Positions 35,511-44,388 of a stretch of DNA of 64,000 bases are shown in pieces. Within the stretch, counting starts at the first letter, position 1. Each line of letters begins with the position of its first letter. Both the position numbers and the translations under genes were made by a program. The stretch is from Flavobacterium sp. Root935 (GTDB lineage: Bacteria; Bacteroidota; Bacteroidia; Flavobacteriales; Flavobacteriaceae), in the NCBI RefSeq assembly GCF_001429295.1, contig NZ_LMJL01000012.1, positions 1,048,005 through 1,112,004 on the forward strand, read 5' to 3'. Under the pieces are notes generated by a model. The model made no database searches. It had not been told where the DNA came from and saw only the letters and a program-made list of their open reading frames with translations.

Positions 35511-35912
35511 TTACTTCCAGTTAAAAGTAATATTCTTTTCGATTTCACTGCTTAAACTTAAGAATACAGGACAAGTCATTGCAGCGCGTTCCAAAATAGT
35601 TTTATTCTTTTGATCAGCAACGCCTTGCATTTCAAACACAATTTCTATTGCGCCGATTCTTCTTGGTTCTGCATTCATGATTTTTGTTACTTCGGCTGTA
35701 GAGCCAACAAAATCAACATCTAAATCACGAGCTTTAATTCCCATAATAGTCATCATGCAGCTTGCCAAAGCATTTGCAACTGTATCTGTTGGAGAAAAAG
35801 CCTCGCCTTTTCCGTTATTATCTAATGGTGCGTCAGAAATGATTTCGCTTCCTGACTGCACATGAATTGATTTTGTTCTTAAATCTCCTAAATAGGTTAC
35901 TTTTGATGTCAT
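35511..35912 (-). CDS. OsmC-family protein
   Basis: A 133-residue cytoplasmic protein of the OsmC/Ohr fold. The two redox cysteines of the family are in ANALASCMMTIMG and AAMTCPVFLSL. Members reduce organic or other peroxides using thiols, but many YhfA-like members are uncharacterised, and this one is short and lacks the Ohr signature. The ATG shares its A with the stop codon of the upstream LysM gene (TAATG), so it is probably translated by coupling. The functional link to the LysM protein is unclear. Confidence 0.9.
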   Translation of the reverse strand: MTSKVTYLGDLRTKSIHVQSGSEIISDAPLDNNGKGEAFSPTDTVANALASCMMTIMGIKARDLDVDFVGSTAEVTKIMNAEPRRIGAIEIVFEMQGVADQKNKTILERAAMTCPVFLSLSSEIEKNITFNWK

Positions 35913-37987
35913 TAATTTGCTACTTTTAAAGTTAAGTCACTGTCATAGTATAAGATGTAAACACCTTTGTTAGCGTGCCCGCCATCTTCTTTTCTATAAT
36001 ATTGAAATTTATTATCTACCTGCTGTGTAGTCATTAAATCTGCTGTTTCCTGAAAAGTTTTTCCCTGTACCAAACGCATCATCGTATCAAAAGTGACATC
36101 GAAACCTCTTGTTGCATAAGTAGTTGGGTTTATTTTGTTTTTCAGACGGTATTGCTTTTCATAAATTAAAACTGCTTGTTCGTCACTTTCACGAGTTACA
36201 GAAGGATACATTAATTTTAATTTCACTAAGTTATCAAAACTAATTTCATCAGTATCCAATGTACTGTTCGGTTCTAGAATTACCAGTTGAACCTGACACG
36301 TTTTCTGAGAATCAATTAGTGCTTTAATGGTAGTTTTAATCATTGCAGTATTTGCCGTTTCCATCACCACATAATTCATTCGGTTTGGAATTAAAAGGCT
36401 TTTTAAATTCGCAACATCCAGACCTCCAGTCTCAGTTAAAGATGCAAATGCAACACCTTTCTGATTTTGTTTAATATAATTAACAACAGATTCTTTTTTC
36501 TTATCTACAACAGCCACAATATTTCCGTTTTTAGATCGCATATAATCAAAAACAGCATTTTTAATTACATCATTTGATGGTATAGACTGATACAAATTCT
36601 CAATCGGGTTTGCACTGTCTTTTGATAATGGAGAAATAACAGGAACATTATACAAACGAAGTGTATTAGCTGTTGATTCAGCATTATTTTGGTAAAATGG
36701 TCCTATAACTGCATCAGCATCTTGAAGTTTACTAATTAAACTAGGCACATTTGAAGTCGTTTTTGTTTCCTGAGAATCATATATAGCCACATCAATTGGC
36801 AGTTTCAATGTTTTCGCAGAGTCAATTGCCATCATCGCTCCAGAATAAAAATCTAAAGTCATGTTTAAGAACTTATCATTTTTAATTCTGTTAGCAGTTC
36901 CAGAAGTATCGCTTTGTACTTTAGCCAAATTAAAAGGAAGTAACAAAACTACTTTTTTACGTTCATTGGCACCTCTTTTTTTGCTCAGCTCTACAATTTC
37001 TGGATTAGCATTTTCAGATGATTTTACCTTGTCAATAATTTTAATTCCTCCTCCAGTGCTTTCAATAGGTTTGTCGATTGCAGAATCAGCTGTTTTTTCA
37101 ACTGGAACCTGCGCTGCAATAATTGGAGCCGGTGCCACATATCCTGCAGGAACTTTTAAAACCATTCCTTCTTTTACACCCTCAGAAAGTGAAGGATTTA
37201 ATGCCACTAATTCATCTTGCGTTAAATGAAAAACTCTTCCTAAACTATAAAAAGTTTCTTTTGGCTTTACCTGATATTCCATGTAAGTCACTGCTTTTTT
37301 AGAAGTTTCAGCAGGTTTTTTACTTTCTACAGATTTTGCTGTTTCAACTGAAGCAGTTTCAGTTTTCGGCGCTTTTCCTTTGATTGTCAATCTATAACCA
37401 ACAGGCAGACTAGCAACAATATCTGGATTGCGTTTTTCTAATTCTTCCACAGTCATATTATACTGTTTTGCAATGCCAAATTTAGTCTCTTTTGGCTGTA
37501 CATCGTGATATACATATTTTTCTGAACCTTTTTCTTTTGCAGGTCTTGCTGCTGTTTTTGGAGCAGATCCTTTAGCAGGAATGACTAATTTTTGTCCAAT
37601 TTGAACACCTGTTTTTTCTAAAAATGGATTCGCTGCTTTTAAAGCTTCGTCTGATATTCCGTATTTCTTCTCAATGCTGTAAAAAGTTTCTTTTGGCTGC
37701 ACTTCATGAATCACTTCTTTTCCAGAAGCTGCAGGAGCTTTTGTTTCAGAAACTTCCTTTTTGGCTTCACCTGTTTTCGTCGGAATCAACAATACCGAAT
37801 TAGGAGTCAAACCTGTTCTTGCATCTGGATTTAATTGATAAATATCAAAAGGCGTTACCTTAAATTTCTGCGCAATCTGATTAATAGTTTCTCCACTGGA
37901 AACCTTATACTTAACCACCTTTTCCTGAGAAAAAGCATTTGAAGAGATAAAGAATACAAAAGACAATAATGTTAAATAATATTTCAT
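35912..37987 (-). CDS. LysM protein fused to type I periplasmic binding domain
   Basis: A 691-residue exported protein. The ATG at 37987 directly precedes the signal peptide (YYLTLLSFVFFISSNAFSQ); the longer frame to 38029 is less likely. Four LysM domains (about 25-70, 90-140, 160-210 and 240-285) bind peptidoglycan: YKVSSGETINQIAQKFKV, HEVQPKETFYSIEKKYGI, HDVQPKETKFGIAKQYNM and YQVKPKETFYSLGRVFHL. The C-terminal half (about 350-690) resembles leucine-binding/LpoA-type periplasmic proteins (VVLLLPFNLAKV, FYSGAMMAID, DADAVIGPFYQNNA, YNVPVISPLS). By analogy with LpoA it may regulate cell-wall synthesis (inference). It lies about 100 bp after the other LysM gene and is coupled to osmC. Confidence 0.87.
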   Translation of the reverse strand: MKYYLTLLSFVFFISSNAFSQEKVVKYKVSSGETINQIAQKFKVTPFDIYQLNPDARTGLTPNSVLLIPTKTGEAKKEVSETKAPAASGKEVIHEVQPKETFYSIEKKYGISDEALKAANPFLEKTGVQIGQKLVIPAKGSAPKTAARPAKEKGSEKYVYHDVQPKETKFGIAKQYNMTVEELEKRNPDIVASLPVGYRLTIKGKAPKTETASVETAKSVESKKPAETSKKAVTYMEYQVKPKETFYSLGRVFHLTQDELVALNPSLSEGVKEGMVLKVPAGYVAPAPIIAAQVPVEKTADSAIDKPIESTGGGIKIIDKVKSSENANPEIVELSKKRGANERKKVVLLLPFNLAKVQSDTSGTANRIKNDKFLNMTLDFYSGAMMAIDSAKTLKLPIDVAIYDSQETKTTSNVPSLISKLQDADAVIGPFYQNNAESTANTLRLYNVPVISPLSKDSANPIENLYQSIPSNDVIKNAVFDYMRSKNGNIVAVVDKKKESVVNYIKQNQKGVAFASLTETGGLDVANLKSLLIPNRMNYVVMETANTAMIKTTIKALIDSQKTCQVQLVILEPNSTLDTDEISFDNLVKLKLMYPSVTRESDEQAVLIYEKQYRLKNKINPTTYATRGFDVTFDTMMRLVQGKTFQETADLMTTQQVDNKFQYYRKEDGGHANKGVYILYYDSDLTLKVAN

Positions 37988-38083
37988 AATAAGGCTTAAA
38001 AACAATTTAATTTCTAATTCTAAAAGCAAGTTACAAATTTTCCTTAAAGCAAAATTCGCGCCGTTTGTTTAATCGTTCAAAAA

Positions 38084-40000
38084 TTACCTCAAATCAATTT
38101 CTACTTTGGCAATAATGACTTCTTTATATAACTCATCTTCTTCTTTTTTCTTGCATTGATAAAGCACTTCTTCCATGTTTTCGAATTTATCGCTGTACAC
38201 ATAGTATGAAAGGCTGTTAATATTAAAGAAGAAACTAGCGTTAAAATCGCCAGAATCAATGAGTTTCATAATAAACTTATCGCGGTCAACTGCGTCTGTA
38301 AATATACCCAAAACTAAGTAATACCCATTCGAAACTTCTTTAAGATTATCATAAACTTCCACTTTTACTGTTTTATCAGCTCTTAACGGATTGTCTTTCA
38401 ATTCTTGTTTCATTTCTTCCAATGAAATTGTTTTTGAACTTTCGGAAGAAGAATTTTTATTCTGTTTTTTAACCGCTTCATCTTGATACTTTTTCAGTTT
38501 AACCAAAGCCAGTTTGTCATCAAATTTTCTGGCTTCCATACTATAATAAGCAGCTTTACTGATATGTCTTTTTACTTCAATTTTTTTCTGAATATCGAGC
38601 GAGTCAATTTTTGCAATCAAAAGCTGATTTTGTGCATCACCCTGCTCCTGCTCTATTTTATAACGTTTAATTTCTTCTAACGACAAACGCTGCTGCAAAG
38701 AAGCTGCACTATTATTTTTTTCGCTTTCGCGGATTTTCTTCTTATACTCCTGATTTTCCTCAACTGCAATTCGTTCTACTTTATTCATCAAACCGGCATA
38801 AGCTTTTCTATTTTCTGCCAGTTCTTTCTTTAATTGAGAAGATAATTCATTGGTTTTATTGATTCCCTCAGAAGATTGTTTTTCCAATCTTTTTGATTCA
38901 TCAACATTTAAAATATCCATTCTCTTCAATTCTTTCAAATCATTATTCATCGAATTGACTAATGAATCTAATTTTGCCATTAAAATATCCTGAACATTTT
39001 TATTGGCTTCTAATACCAAACGCAGTTTTTCTACCGAATTTTCTTTCGAACCATTCATCTCATTCAGATTGACTTTCAAATCATTAATTTTTATAATTTT
39101 CTGATTCATCTCTTTCTGAACAATAAGACGATCTTTTAAATCATCGATCTCAACCGTTTTTGCTTTTGTTTTTTCAACCACAACCTGTTTTTCTGCCAAA
39201 GCCAGCATCAATTCTTCACTTTCGTTTGCTGGTTTTATTGCTGTTGTATTGATTGCCAATTTGTTGCCAACTACCAATCCGTTAACAATTTCCGGGTTTT
39301 GAGATTCAAGCTGATCAATTGAGATTCCGTATTTCTTTGCAATAGAAAACTTTGTTTCTTTTGGTTCAACCACATGAAAAACAGTTTCTTGATTAATGAC
39401 ACGAACTCTTCCGTCTAAAGTTTTTCTTTTGTTTGGAATGACAATTGTCTGACCAATCTGCAGTCCGTTTTGAAGTATTTCTTTATTTAAGTTTTCTAAA
39501 TCCTGAACCGAAACATTGTATTGTCTCGCAATACTAAACAAAGATTCTTTAGCCAAAACCTGATGAGTGGTTTTAGATGAAACAACAGTTTCCTGCTTAG
39601 ATGAATGTTCTGAATTTTGAGGAATTATTAATTCTTGACCGATTTGAAGTCCGCTGGCAAGAATTTCTTGATTAGCATTTTGAATGGCTTCTACAGAAAC
39701 ATGATATTTTTTAGATAAGCCGAAGAGCGTTTCTTTGGGCGCAACAATATGTGTTTTACTTTGCTCTTTAATTATGGTTTGGGAGTTGTGAACTGGAATC
39801 TTTATAATCTGATTATCCTTGATTCCATTTTGCGATTCGGGGTTGAGTTTGTAAATCTCATCTATAGAAACCTTATACTTTTGGGCAATAAAATAAGCAG
39901 TTTCTCCTTTTTGAATCTTGTGCTCAATAATTGAATCTTGCGCAGTTATTTTGTTAAAAGACAAAATAAAGACAAGAGAAATTGTTAAAAGTTCTCTCAT
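38084..40000 (-). CDS. LysM protein with coiled coil and SPOR-like C-terminus
   Basis: A 638-residue exported protein (signal peptide ISLVFILSFNKITAQ). Four LysM domains lie in the first 260 residues (HKIQKGETAYFIAQKYKV, HIVAPKETLFGLSKKYHV, HQVLAKESLFSIARQYNV, HVVEPKETKFSIAKKYGI). A long charged helical region, about 265-540, rich in Glu, Lys and Leu, is likely a coiled coil. The tail (GYYLVLGIFTDAVDRDKFI, NSLSYYVYSDKFENMEEV) resembles SPOR-like domains seen in flavobacterial envelope and gliding proteins. It is probably a periplasmic peptidoglycan-associated scaffold. It follows guaA and precedes the other LysM gene; a hairpin separates it from guaA. Confidence 0.85.
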   Translation of the reverse strand: MRELLTISLVFILSFNKITAQDSIIEHKIQKGETAYFIAQKYKVSIDEIYKLNPESQNGIKDNQIIKIPVHNSQTIIKEQSKTHIVAPKETLFGLSKKYHVSVEAIQNANQEILASGLQIGQELIIPQNSEHSSKQETVVSSKTTHQVLAKESLFSIARQYNVSVQDLENLNKEILQNGLQIGQTIVIPNKRKTLDGRVRVINQETVFHVVEPKETKFSIAKKYGISIDQLESQNPEIVNGLVVGNKLAINTTAIKPANESEELMLALAEKQVVVEKTKAKTVEIDDLKDRLIVQKEMNQKIIKINDLKVNLNEMNGSKENSVEKLRLVLEANKNVQDILMAKLDSLVNSMNNDLKELKRMDILNVDESKRLEKQSSEGINKTNELSSQLKKELAENRKAYAGLMNKVERIAVEENQEYKKKIRESEKNNSAASLQQRLSLEEIKRYKIEQEQGDAQNQLLIAKIDSLDIQKKIEVKRHISKAAYYSMEARKFDDKLALVKLKKYQDEAVKKQNKNSSSESSKTISLEEMKQELKDNPLRADKTVKVEVYDNLKEVSNGYYLVLGIFTDAVDRDKFIMKLIDSGDFNASFFFNINSLSYYVYSDKFENMEEVLYQCKKKEEDELYKEVIIAKVEIDLR

Positions 40001-40017
40001 AAATAGTAGGTTATAAA

Positions 40018-40050
40018 AAATTAAGGCCTTACAAATGTAAGACCTTAATT
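40018..40050 (-). terminator. Intrinsic terminator after guaA
   Basis: ATTAAGGCCTTACA pairs with TGTAAGACCTTAAT (one mismatch) around a short loop, with A/T tracts on both sides. It lies 14 bp beyond the guaA stop. Confidence 0.75.
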
Positions 40051-40063
40051 TTAAAATACGCTG

Positions 40064-41593
40064 CTATTCCCACTCAATTGTTGCAGGTGGTTTTGAACTA
40101 ATATCGTAAACTACACGATTCACACCTTTTACCTTGTTGATAATATCGTTCGATACTTTCATCAAGAAATCATACGGTAAGTGAACCCAGTCAGCAGTCA
40201 TACCATCTGTTGATTCTACTGCTCTAAGCGCTACTACTTTTTCGTAAGTACGCTCATCGCCCATAACTCCAACACTGTTTACCGGAAGCAAAATCGCTCC
40301 AGCCTGCCAAACTTTGTCGTACAATCCCCAAGATTTTAATCCTTCGATAAAAACAGAATCAACATCTTGTAAAATTTGTACTTTCTCTGGAGTAATATCT
40401 CCTAAAATTCTAATTGATAATCCTGGTCCTGGGAAAGGGTGTCTTCCTAATAATTCAGGATCTATTCCTAAAGTAGCTCCAACTCTACGAACTTCGTCTT
40501 TAAACAACATTCTAAGCGGCTCTACAATTTTTAATTTCATATAATCTGGCAATCCACCAACATTATGGTGCGATTTAATAGTTGCAGATGGTCCTTTTAC
40601 AGAAACAGACTCGATAACGTCTGGGTAAATTGTTCCTTGTGCTAACCATTTTACGTCTTCAATTAAATGCGATTCGTCATCAAAAACTTCGATGAAAACA
40701 CGTCCAATAGTTTTACGTTTAGTTTCAGGATCACTAATTCCTGCTAATTCAGAAAGAAAACGATCTCCTGCATCTACACCTTTTACGTTTAATCCCATTC
40801 CCTTATATTGGTTCAATACATTTTGGAATTCGTTTTTACGTAAAAGACCGTTGTTTACGAAAATACAGTAAAGATTTTTACCAATTGCCTGATGCAATAA
40901 AACCGCAGCAACAGTAGAATCTACACCGCCTGATAATCCTAAAACAACTTTATCATTTCCTAATTTCTCTTTTAATTCTCCCACCATTTCTTCTACGAAA
41001 GCATTTGGTGTAAAGTTTTGAGGAACTTCGGCAATTTTAACTAAAAAGTTTTCCAGCATTTTTGATCCATCTGTTGAATGGTAAACCTCTGGATGGTATT
41101 GAATGGCATAAGTAGTTTCGCCTTCAATTTTGTAAGCTGCAAATTCTACATCATGCGTGCTTGCTAATTTTACAGCATTTGTTGGAAGCGCTTTGATACT
41201 ATCACTGTGGCTCATCCAAACTTGACTGTTTTCTGAAACTCCTTCAAAAAAAGTTTCATTCTCTTTAATATAAGACAAGTTTGCTCTACCGTATTCTCTG
41301 GTATTTGATGCTGCTACTTCTCCACCGCTGAAGTGCGCTAAATACTGCGCTCCGTAACAAACGGCAAGCATTGGAAGTTTGCCTCTAATTTGCGATAAGT
41401 CAGGATGTGGTGCGTCTTCTCCTCTAACAGAGAAAGGGCTTCCTCCTAAAATTACGGCTTTATAACTTGATAAATCACTTGGAATGTGATTGTAAGGAAA
41501 AATTTCGCAGAATATATTTAATTCGCGAACTCTACGCGCAATAAGTTGAGTATATTGCGATCCGAAATCTAAAATAAGTACGTTGTGTTGCAT
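40064..41593 (-). CDS. guaA: GMP synthase (glutamine-hydrolysing)
   Basis: GuaA converts XMP to GMP with ATP and glutamine. The 509-residue protein has an N-terminal class I amidotransferase (LDFGSQYTQLIARRVREL; catalytic Cys in LAVCYGAQYL; His/Glu in QYHPEVYHS), an ATP-pyrophosphatase P-loop (LGLSGGVDSTVAAVLL) and the dimerisation domain ending KPPATIEWE. The start is the ATG at 41593. An in-frame TTG two codons upstream is less likely. A TATTTTTG box lies only 4 bp upstream of the ATG, so the mRNA may be leaderless. Confidence 0.98.
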   Translation of the reverse strand: MQHNVLILDFGSQYTQLIARRVRELNIFCEIFPYNHIPSDLSSYKAVILGGSPFSVRGEDAPHPDLSQIRGKLPMLAVCYGAQYLAHFSGGEVAASNTREYGRANLSYIKENETFFEGVSENSQVWMSHSDSIKALPTNAVKLASTHDVEFAAYKIEGETTYAIQYHPEVYHSTDGSKMLENFLVKIAEVPQNFTPNAFVEEMVGELKEKLGNDKVVLGLSGGVDSTVAAVLLHQAIGKNLYCIFVNNGLLRKNEFQNVLNQYKGMGLNVKGVDAGDRFLSELAGISDPETKRKTIGRVFIEVFDDESHLIEDVKWLAQGTIYPDVIESVSVKGPSATIKSHHNVGGLPDYMKLKIVEPLRMLFKDEVRRVGATLGIDPELLGRHPFPGPGLSIRILGDITPEKVQILQDVDSVFIEGLKSWGLYDKVWQAGAILLPVNSVGVMGDERTYEKVVALRAVESTDGMTADWVHLPYDFLMKVSNDIINKVKGVNRVVYDISSKPPATIEWE

Positions 41594-41596
41594 GCG

Positions 41597-41604
41597 CAAA
41601 AATA
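41597..41604 (-). promoter_or_regulatory. Possible guaA -7 box TATTTTTG, near-leaderless
   Basis: A perfect TAnnTTTG match on the minus strand ending 4 bp before the guaA ATG. There is no good -33 TTG, so this is tentative. Confidence 0.35.
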
Positions 41605-41651
41605 CTTTTTATATTCGAAATTGAAAAATGGAATTTTGATTTTTTTTTTAG

Positions 41652-41745
41652 AAAGGTTCTAAGGTTCTGAGATACTAAGGTTCTTAGTTTTATTTATAAC
41701 CTAAAAAAGAAAAAACTTAGCGCCTTAGAACCTTAGCAACTTAGT
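41652..41745. repeat. CTTAG-repeat inverted element
   Basis: CTAAGGTTCTGAGATACTAAGG on the left and CTTAGCGCCTTAGAACCTTAG on the right form a long imperfect hairpin. The same repeat family occurs at 9768, 42343 and 60653. Confidence 0.7.
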
Positions 41746-41812
41746 TTCTGTAAAAAAAATCTAAAAAAGAAAATATTTCGTATATAACGAAGAACCCAAT
41801 TACAATTTAACT

Positions 41813-42340
41813 ATGAAATCAAAATTTGTTGCCGTTACCCTATTATTATCGTTAGTTTTAACTTCTTGTGATGCTGTTGATGATCTATTAAGTTTCAATA
41901 TTTCGAATGAGACTTCTATTAAAATTAAGAGCACATCTCCTATCAATTTACCTTCGGAAATAATCACTCCCGATGTTACAACCAATTCTTCAGCTGAATT
42001 TGAAAACAATAAAACGAAGGCTAGTTTGGTCAAAGATGTAAAAATCAGATCACTTAAATTAGCCATTTCCGAACCTTCCGATAAAACTTTTACGTTTTTA
42101 AAGTCGGTTCATCTATATATTTCGACAACCAATTCTGATGAAGTTGAATTAGCTTACCAAGAAAACATTAATACAAGTGCAAATACAATCGATTTGATTT
42201 GCACCGATAAAAAATTAGATCAGTACATAAAAGCAGACAGCTACAAAATTAGAACTCAGGTAACCTTAAAAGAAACCCTTACAAAAGATGTGACCGTAAA
42301 AGCAGATATGAAGTTTAGAGTGACTGCGGATCCGTTCTAA
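41813..42340 (+). CDS. Hypothetical lipoprotein
   Basis: A 175-residue lipoprotein with lipobox LVLTSC (Cys19). The mature part is predicted beta-rich and Thr/Ser/Lys-rich (SINLPSEIITPDVTTNSS in part, VKIRSLKLAISEPSDKTF, KSVHLYISTTNSDEVELAY, VTVKADMKFRVTADPF). I do not recognise the family. It is flanked on both sides by CTTAG-repeat elements and ends at a strong hairpin, so it is a single-gene unit. Confidence 0.75.
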   Translation: MKSKFVAVTLLLSLVLTSCDAVDDLLSFNISNETSIKIKSTSPINLPSEIITPDVTTNSSAEFENNKTKASLVKDVKIRSLKLAISEPSDKTFTFLKSVHLYISTTNSDEVELAYQENINTSANTIDLICTDKKLDQYIKADSYKIRTQVTLKETLTKDVTVKADMKFRVTADPF

Positions 42341-42342
42341 TC

Positions 42343-42510
42343 TTAGAGGCTAAGGTTCTGAGATGCTGAGATGCTGAGATGCTAAGTTTCTTAGCTGAAA
42401 GGTTCAAAGAAAAAAGGTTTAAACTTTTTTCTTTGAACCTTTTTTTATACTTGAAAAATAAAATCTTAGAATCTTAGCATCTAAGTATCTTAGAACCTCT
42501 ACTAGAAAAA
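42343..42510. repeat. CTTAG/CTGAG-repeat inverted element with nested terminator
   Basis: The left arm has a tandem CTGAGATG unit (GAGATGCTGAGATGCTGAG). The right arm is CTTAGAATCTTAGCATCTAAG. An internal hairpin lies between them. The remainder up to 42635 is AT-rich with no gene. Confidence 0.7.
42398..42446 (+). terminator. Intrinsic terminator after the hypothetical lipoprotein gene
   Basis: A long near-perfect stem, AAAGGTTCAAAGAAAAAAGG with its complement (42398-42443), followed by TTTTT. Confidence 0.85.
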
Positions 42511-42635
42511 CCAAATCTTTTCCTTAATTTTATAGAACCCCTTCAGATCACTGCCAAATACTTTAAAATATAATTATTAAGAAGTAAACCATAACCAATG
42601 TGCACTTTCGAAATATTAATTTTAAAATATAACTC

Positions 42636-44372
42636 ATGAGTAAAATAGTTGCCGAACAATTAGTAGATATGTTGGTAGAAGCTGGAGTGAAACGCGTTTA
42701 TGCGGTTACTGGCGATAGTTTAAATCATTTTAATGATGCAATTCGCAGAAGCGGAAAAATAAAATGGATTCATGTACGCCATGAAGAAGTCGGCGCGTAT
42801 GCTGCAGCGGCCGAAGCAGAATTAGACGGTTTTGCTGTTTGCGCTGGAAGCTGTGGTCCCGGTCACGTTCATTTAATTAATGGATTGTATGATGCACATC
42901 GTTCGCATGTTCCTCTTTTAGCAATTGCTTCTACGATTAATACTAACGAAATGGGAATGGATTATTTTCAAGAAACCAATACCATTAAACTTTTTGACGA
43001 TTGCAGCCACTATAATCAAATGATTATGACGGCGGAGCAAGCACCTAGAATTATCCAAACGGCCATACAACATGCTTTAGGCAAAAAAGGCGTTGCTGTT
43101 ATTGGTTTACCGGGCGACGTTTCTCAATTAGAAGCAGTTGAAAGTAATATTTCTACTCAATATTTTCATTGTAATCCTGTTATCCGACCTTCTGATACTG
43201 AATTACAGCATTTAGCAAAAGCTATTAATGAAAGCTCAAAAATAACTTTGTTCTGTGGAATTGGAGCTGAAAAAGCACACGATCAGGTGGTGCAGTTATC
43301 ACAACATATTAAAGCTCCTGTTGGATATTCTTTTAGAGGAAAAATGAGCATTCAGCCGAATAATCCTAACGAAATAGGAATGACAGGTTTACTCGGTCAG
43401 CCTTCTGCTTATCACAGTATGCACGAATCACATTTGGTTTTATTATTAGGAACTGATTTTCCTTATGATAAATTCATGCCTTCAGACAATAAAATCATTC
43501 AAATTGACACAAGCACAGAACGTTTAGGAAGAAGAGCCAATCTCTACATGGGTTTATGCGGTGATGTTGCCGATACGATAGAAGCTTTACTGCCGCTTTT
43601 GGAAGCAAAAACAGATGATAGTTTTTTACAAGCGCAGTTAAAATTATACAGCAGTGTAAAAGAAAGCATGAATACTTATATTAATGATAATGGCGGAGAA
43701 GACACTATTCAGCCTGAATATGTGGCGCACATTATTGATAAACTGGCAGATCAAGATGCAGTTTTTACCGTAGATACTGGTATGAGCTGTGTTTGGGGAG
43801 CTCGTTTTATTAAAGGAACGGGGCAGCGAAAAATGCTGGGTTCTTTTAACCACGGTTCTATGGCAAACGCGATGCCGATGGCAATTGGAGCCGCTTTGGC
43901 ACATCCGGAAAGACAAGTTATTGCGATGTGCGGCGACGGCGGTCTTTCCATGCTTTTAGGCGACTTGGCAACCATTCATCAATACAATATTCCAATCAAA
44001 ATTATTGTTTTCAACAACCGTGCTTTGGGAATGGTAAAACTTGAAATGGAAGTCAGCGGTTTACCCGACAACGAAACAGATATGGTAAATCCTGATTTTG
44101 GTCTAATTGCTCAAGCAATGGGATTTCAGGGCGTAAATGTTCATAAACCTGAAGAAGTTCAGGGAGCAATTGAAAATGCTTTCCGCCATAATGGTCCTGT
44201 TTTATTAAATATTTTCACCAATCCAAATGCCCTGGCAATGCCTCCAAAAGTAGAATGGGAACAAGTAATTGGAATGGCAAAATCGATGACAAGATTAATG
44301 CTGGGCGGTAAAATGGAAGAAGTTTTAGACACCATTAAATCCAACTATAAACATTTAAAAGAAGGCATTTAA
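42636..44372 (+). CDS. poxB: Pyruvate dehydrogenase (quinone)/pyruvate oxidase, ThDP enzyme
   Basis: A 578-residue thiamine-diphosphate enzyme most similar to PoxB, which oxidises pyruvate to acetate and CO2 with FAD and passes electrons to quinone. The N-terminal region has VYAVTGDSLNHFNDAI, the active-site glutamate in IHVRHEEVGAYAAAAEAEL, and GSCGPGHVHLINGLYDAHRS. The central FAD-binding region and the C-terminal ThDP motif (MCGDGGLSMLLGDLATIHQY...N) follow. The C-terminal membrane-binding amphipathic helix of E. coli PoxB is not obvious. It lies 16 bp upstream of an MFS transporter gene, forming a two-gene operon. Related acetolactate-synthase-like enzymes are the main alternative. Confidence 0.88.
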   Translation: MSKIVAEQLVDMLVEAGVKRVYAVTGDSLNHFNDAIRRSGKIKWIHVRHEEVGAYAAAAEAELDGFAVCAGSCGPGHVHLINGLYDAHRSHVPLLAIASTINTNEMGMDYFQETNTIKLFDDCSHYNQMIMTAEQAPRIIQTAIQHALGKKGVAVIGLPGDVSQLEAVESNISTQYFHCNPVIRPSDTELQHLAKAINESSKITLFCGIGAEKAHDQVVQLSQHIKAPVGYSFRGKMSIQPNNPNEIGMTGLLGQPSAYHSMHESHLVLLLGTDFPYDKFMPSDNKIIQIDTSTERLGRRANLYMGLCGDVADTIEALLPLLEAKTDDSFLQAQLKLYSSVKESMNTYINDNGGEDTIQPEYVAHIIDKLADQDAVFTVDTGMSCVWGARFIKGTGQRKMLGSFNHGSMANAMPMAIGAALAHPERQVIAMCGDGGLSMLLGDLATIHQYNIPIKIIVFNNRALGMVKLEMEVSGLPDNETDMVNPDFGLIAQAMGFQGVNVHKPEEVQGAIENAFRHNGPVLLNIFTNPNALAMPPKVEWEQVIGMAKSMTRLMLGGKMEEVLDTIKSNYKHLKEGI

Positions 44373-44388
44373 GCTTAATTAAAGAATC

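Noticed and set aside
36861..37229. 122-codon frame antisense to the LysM/binding-domain gene
   Set aside because: Shadow of a long, well-supported gene, with no family resemblance.
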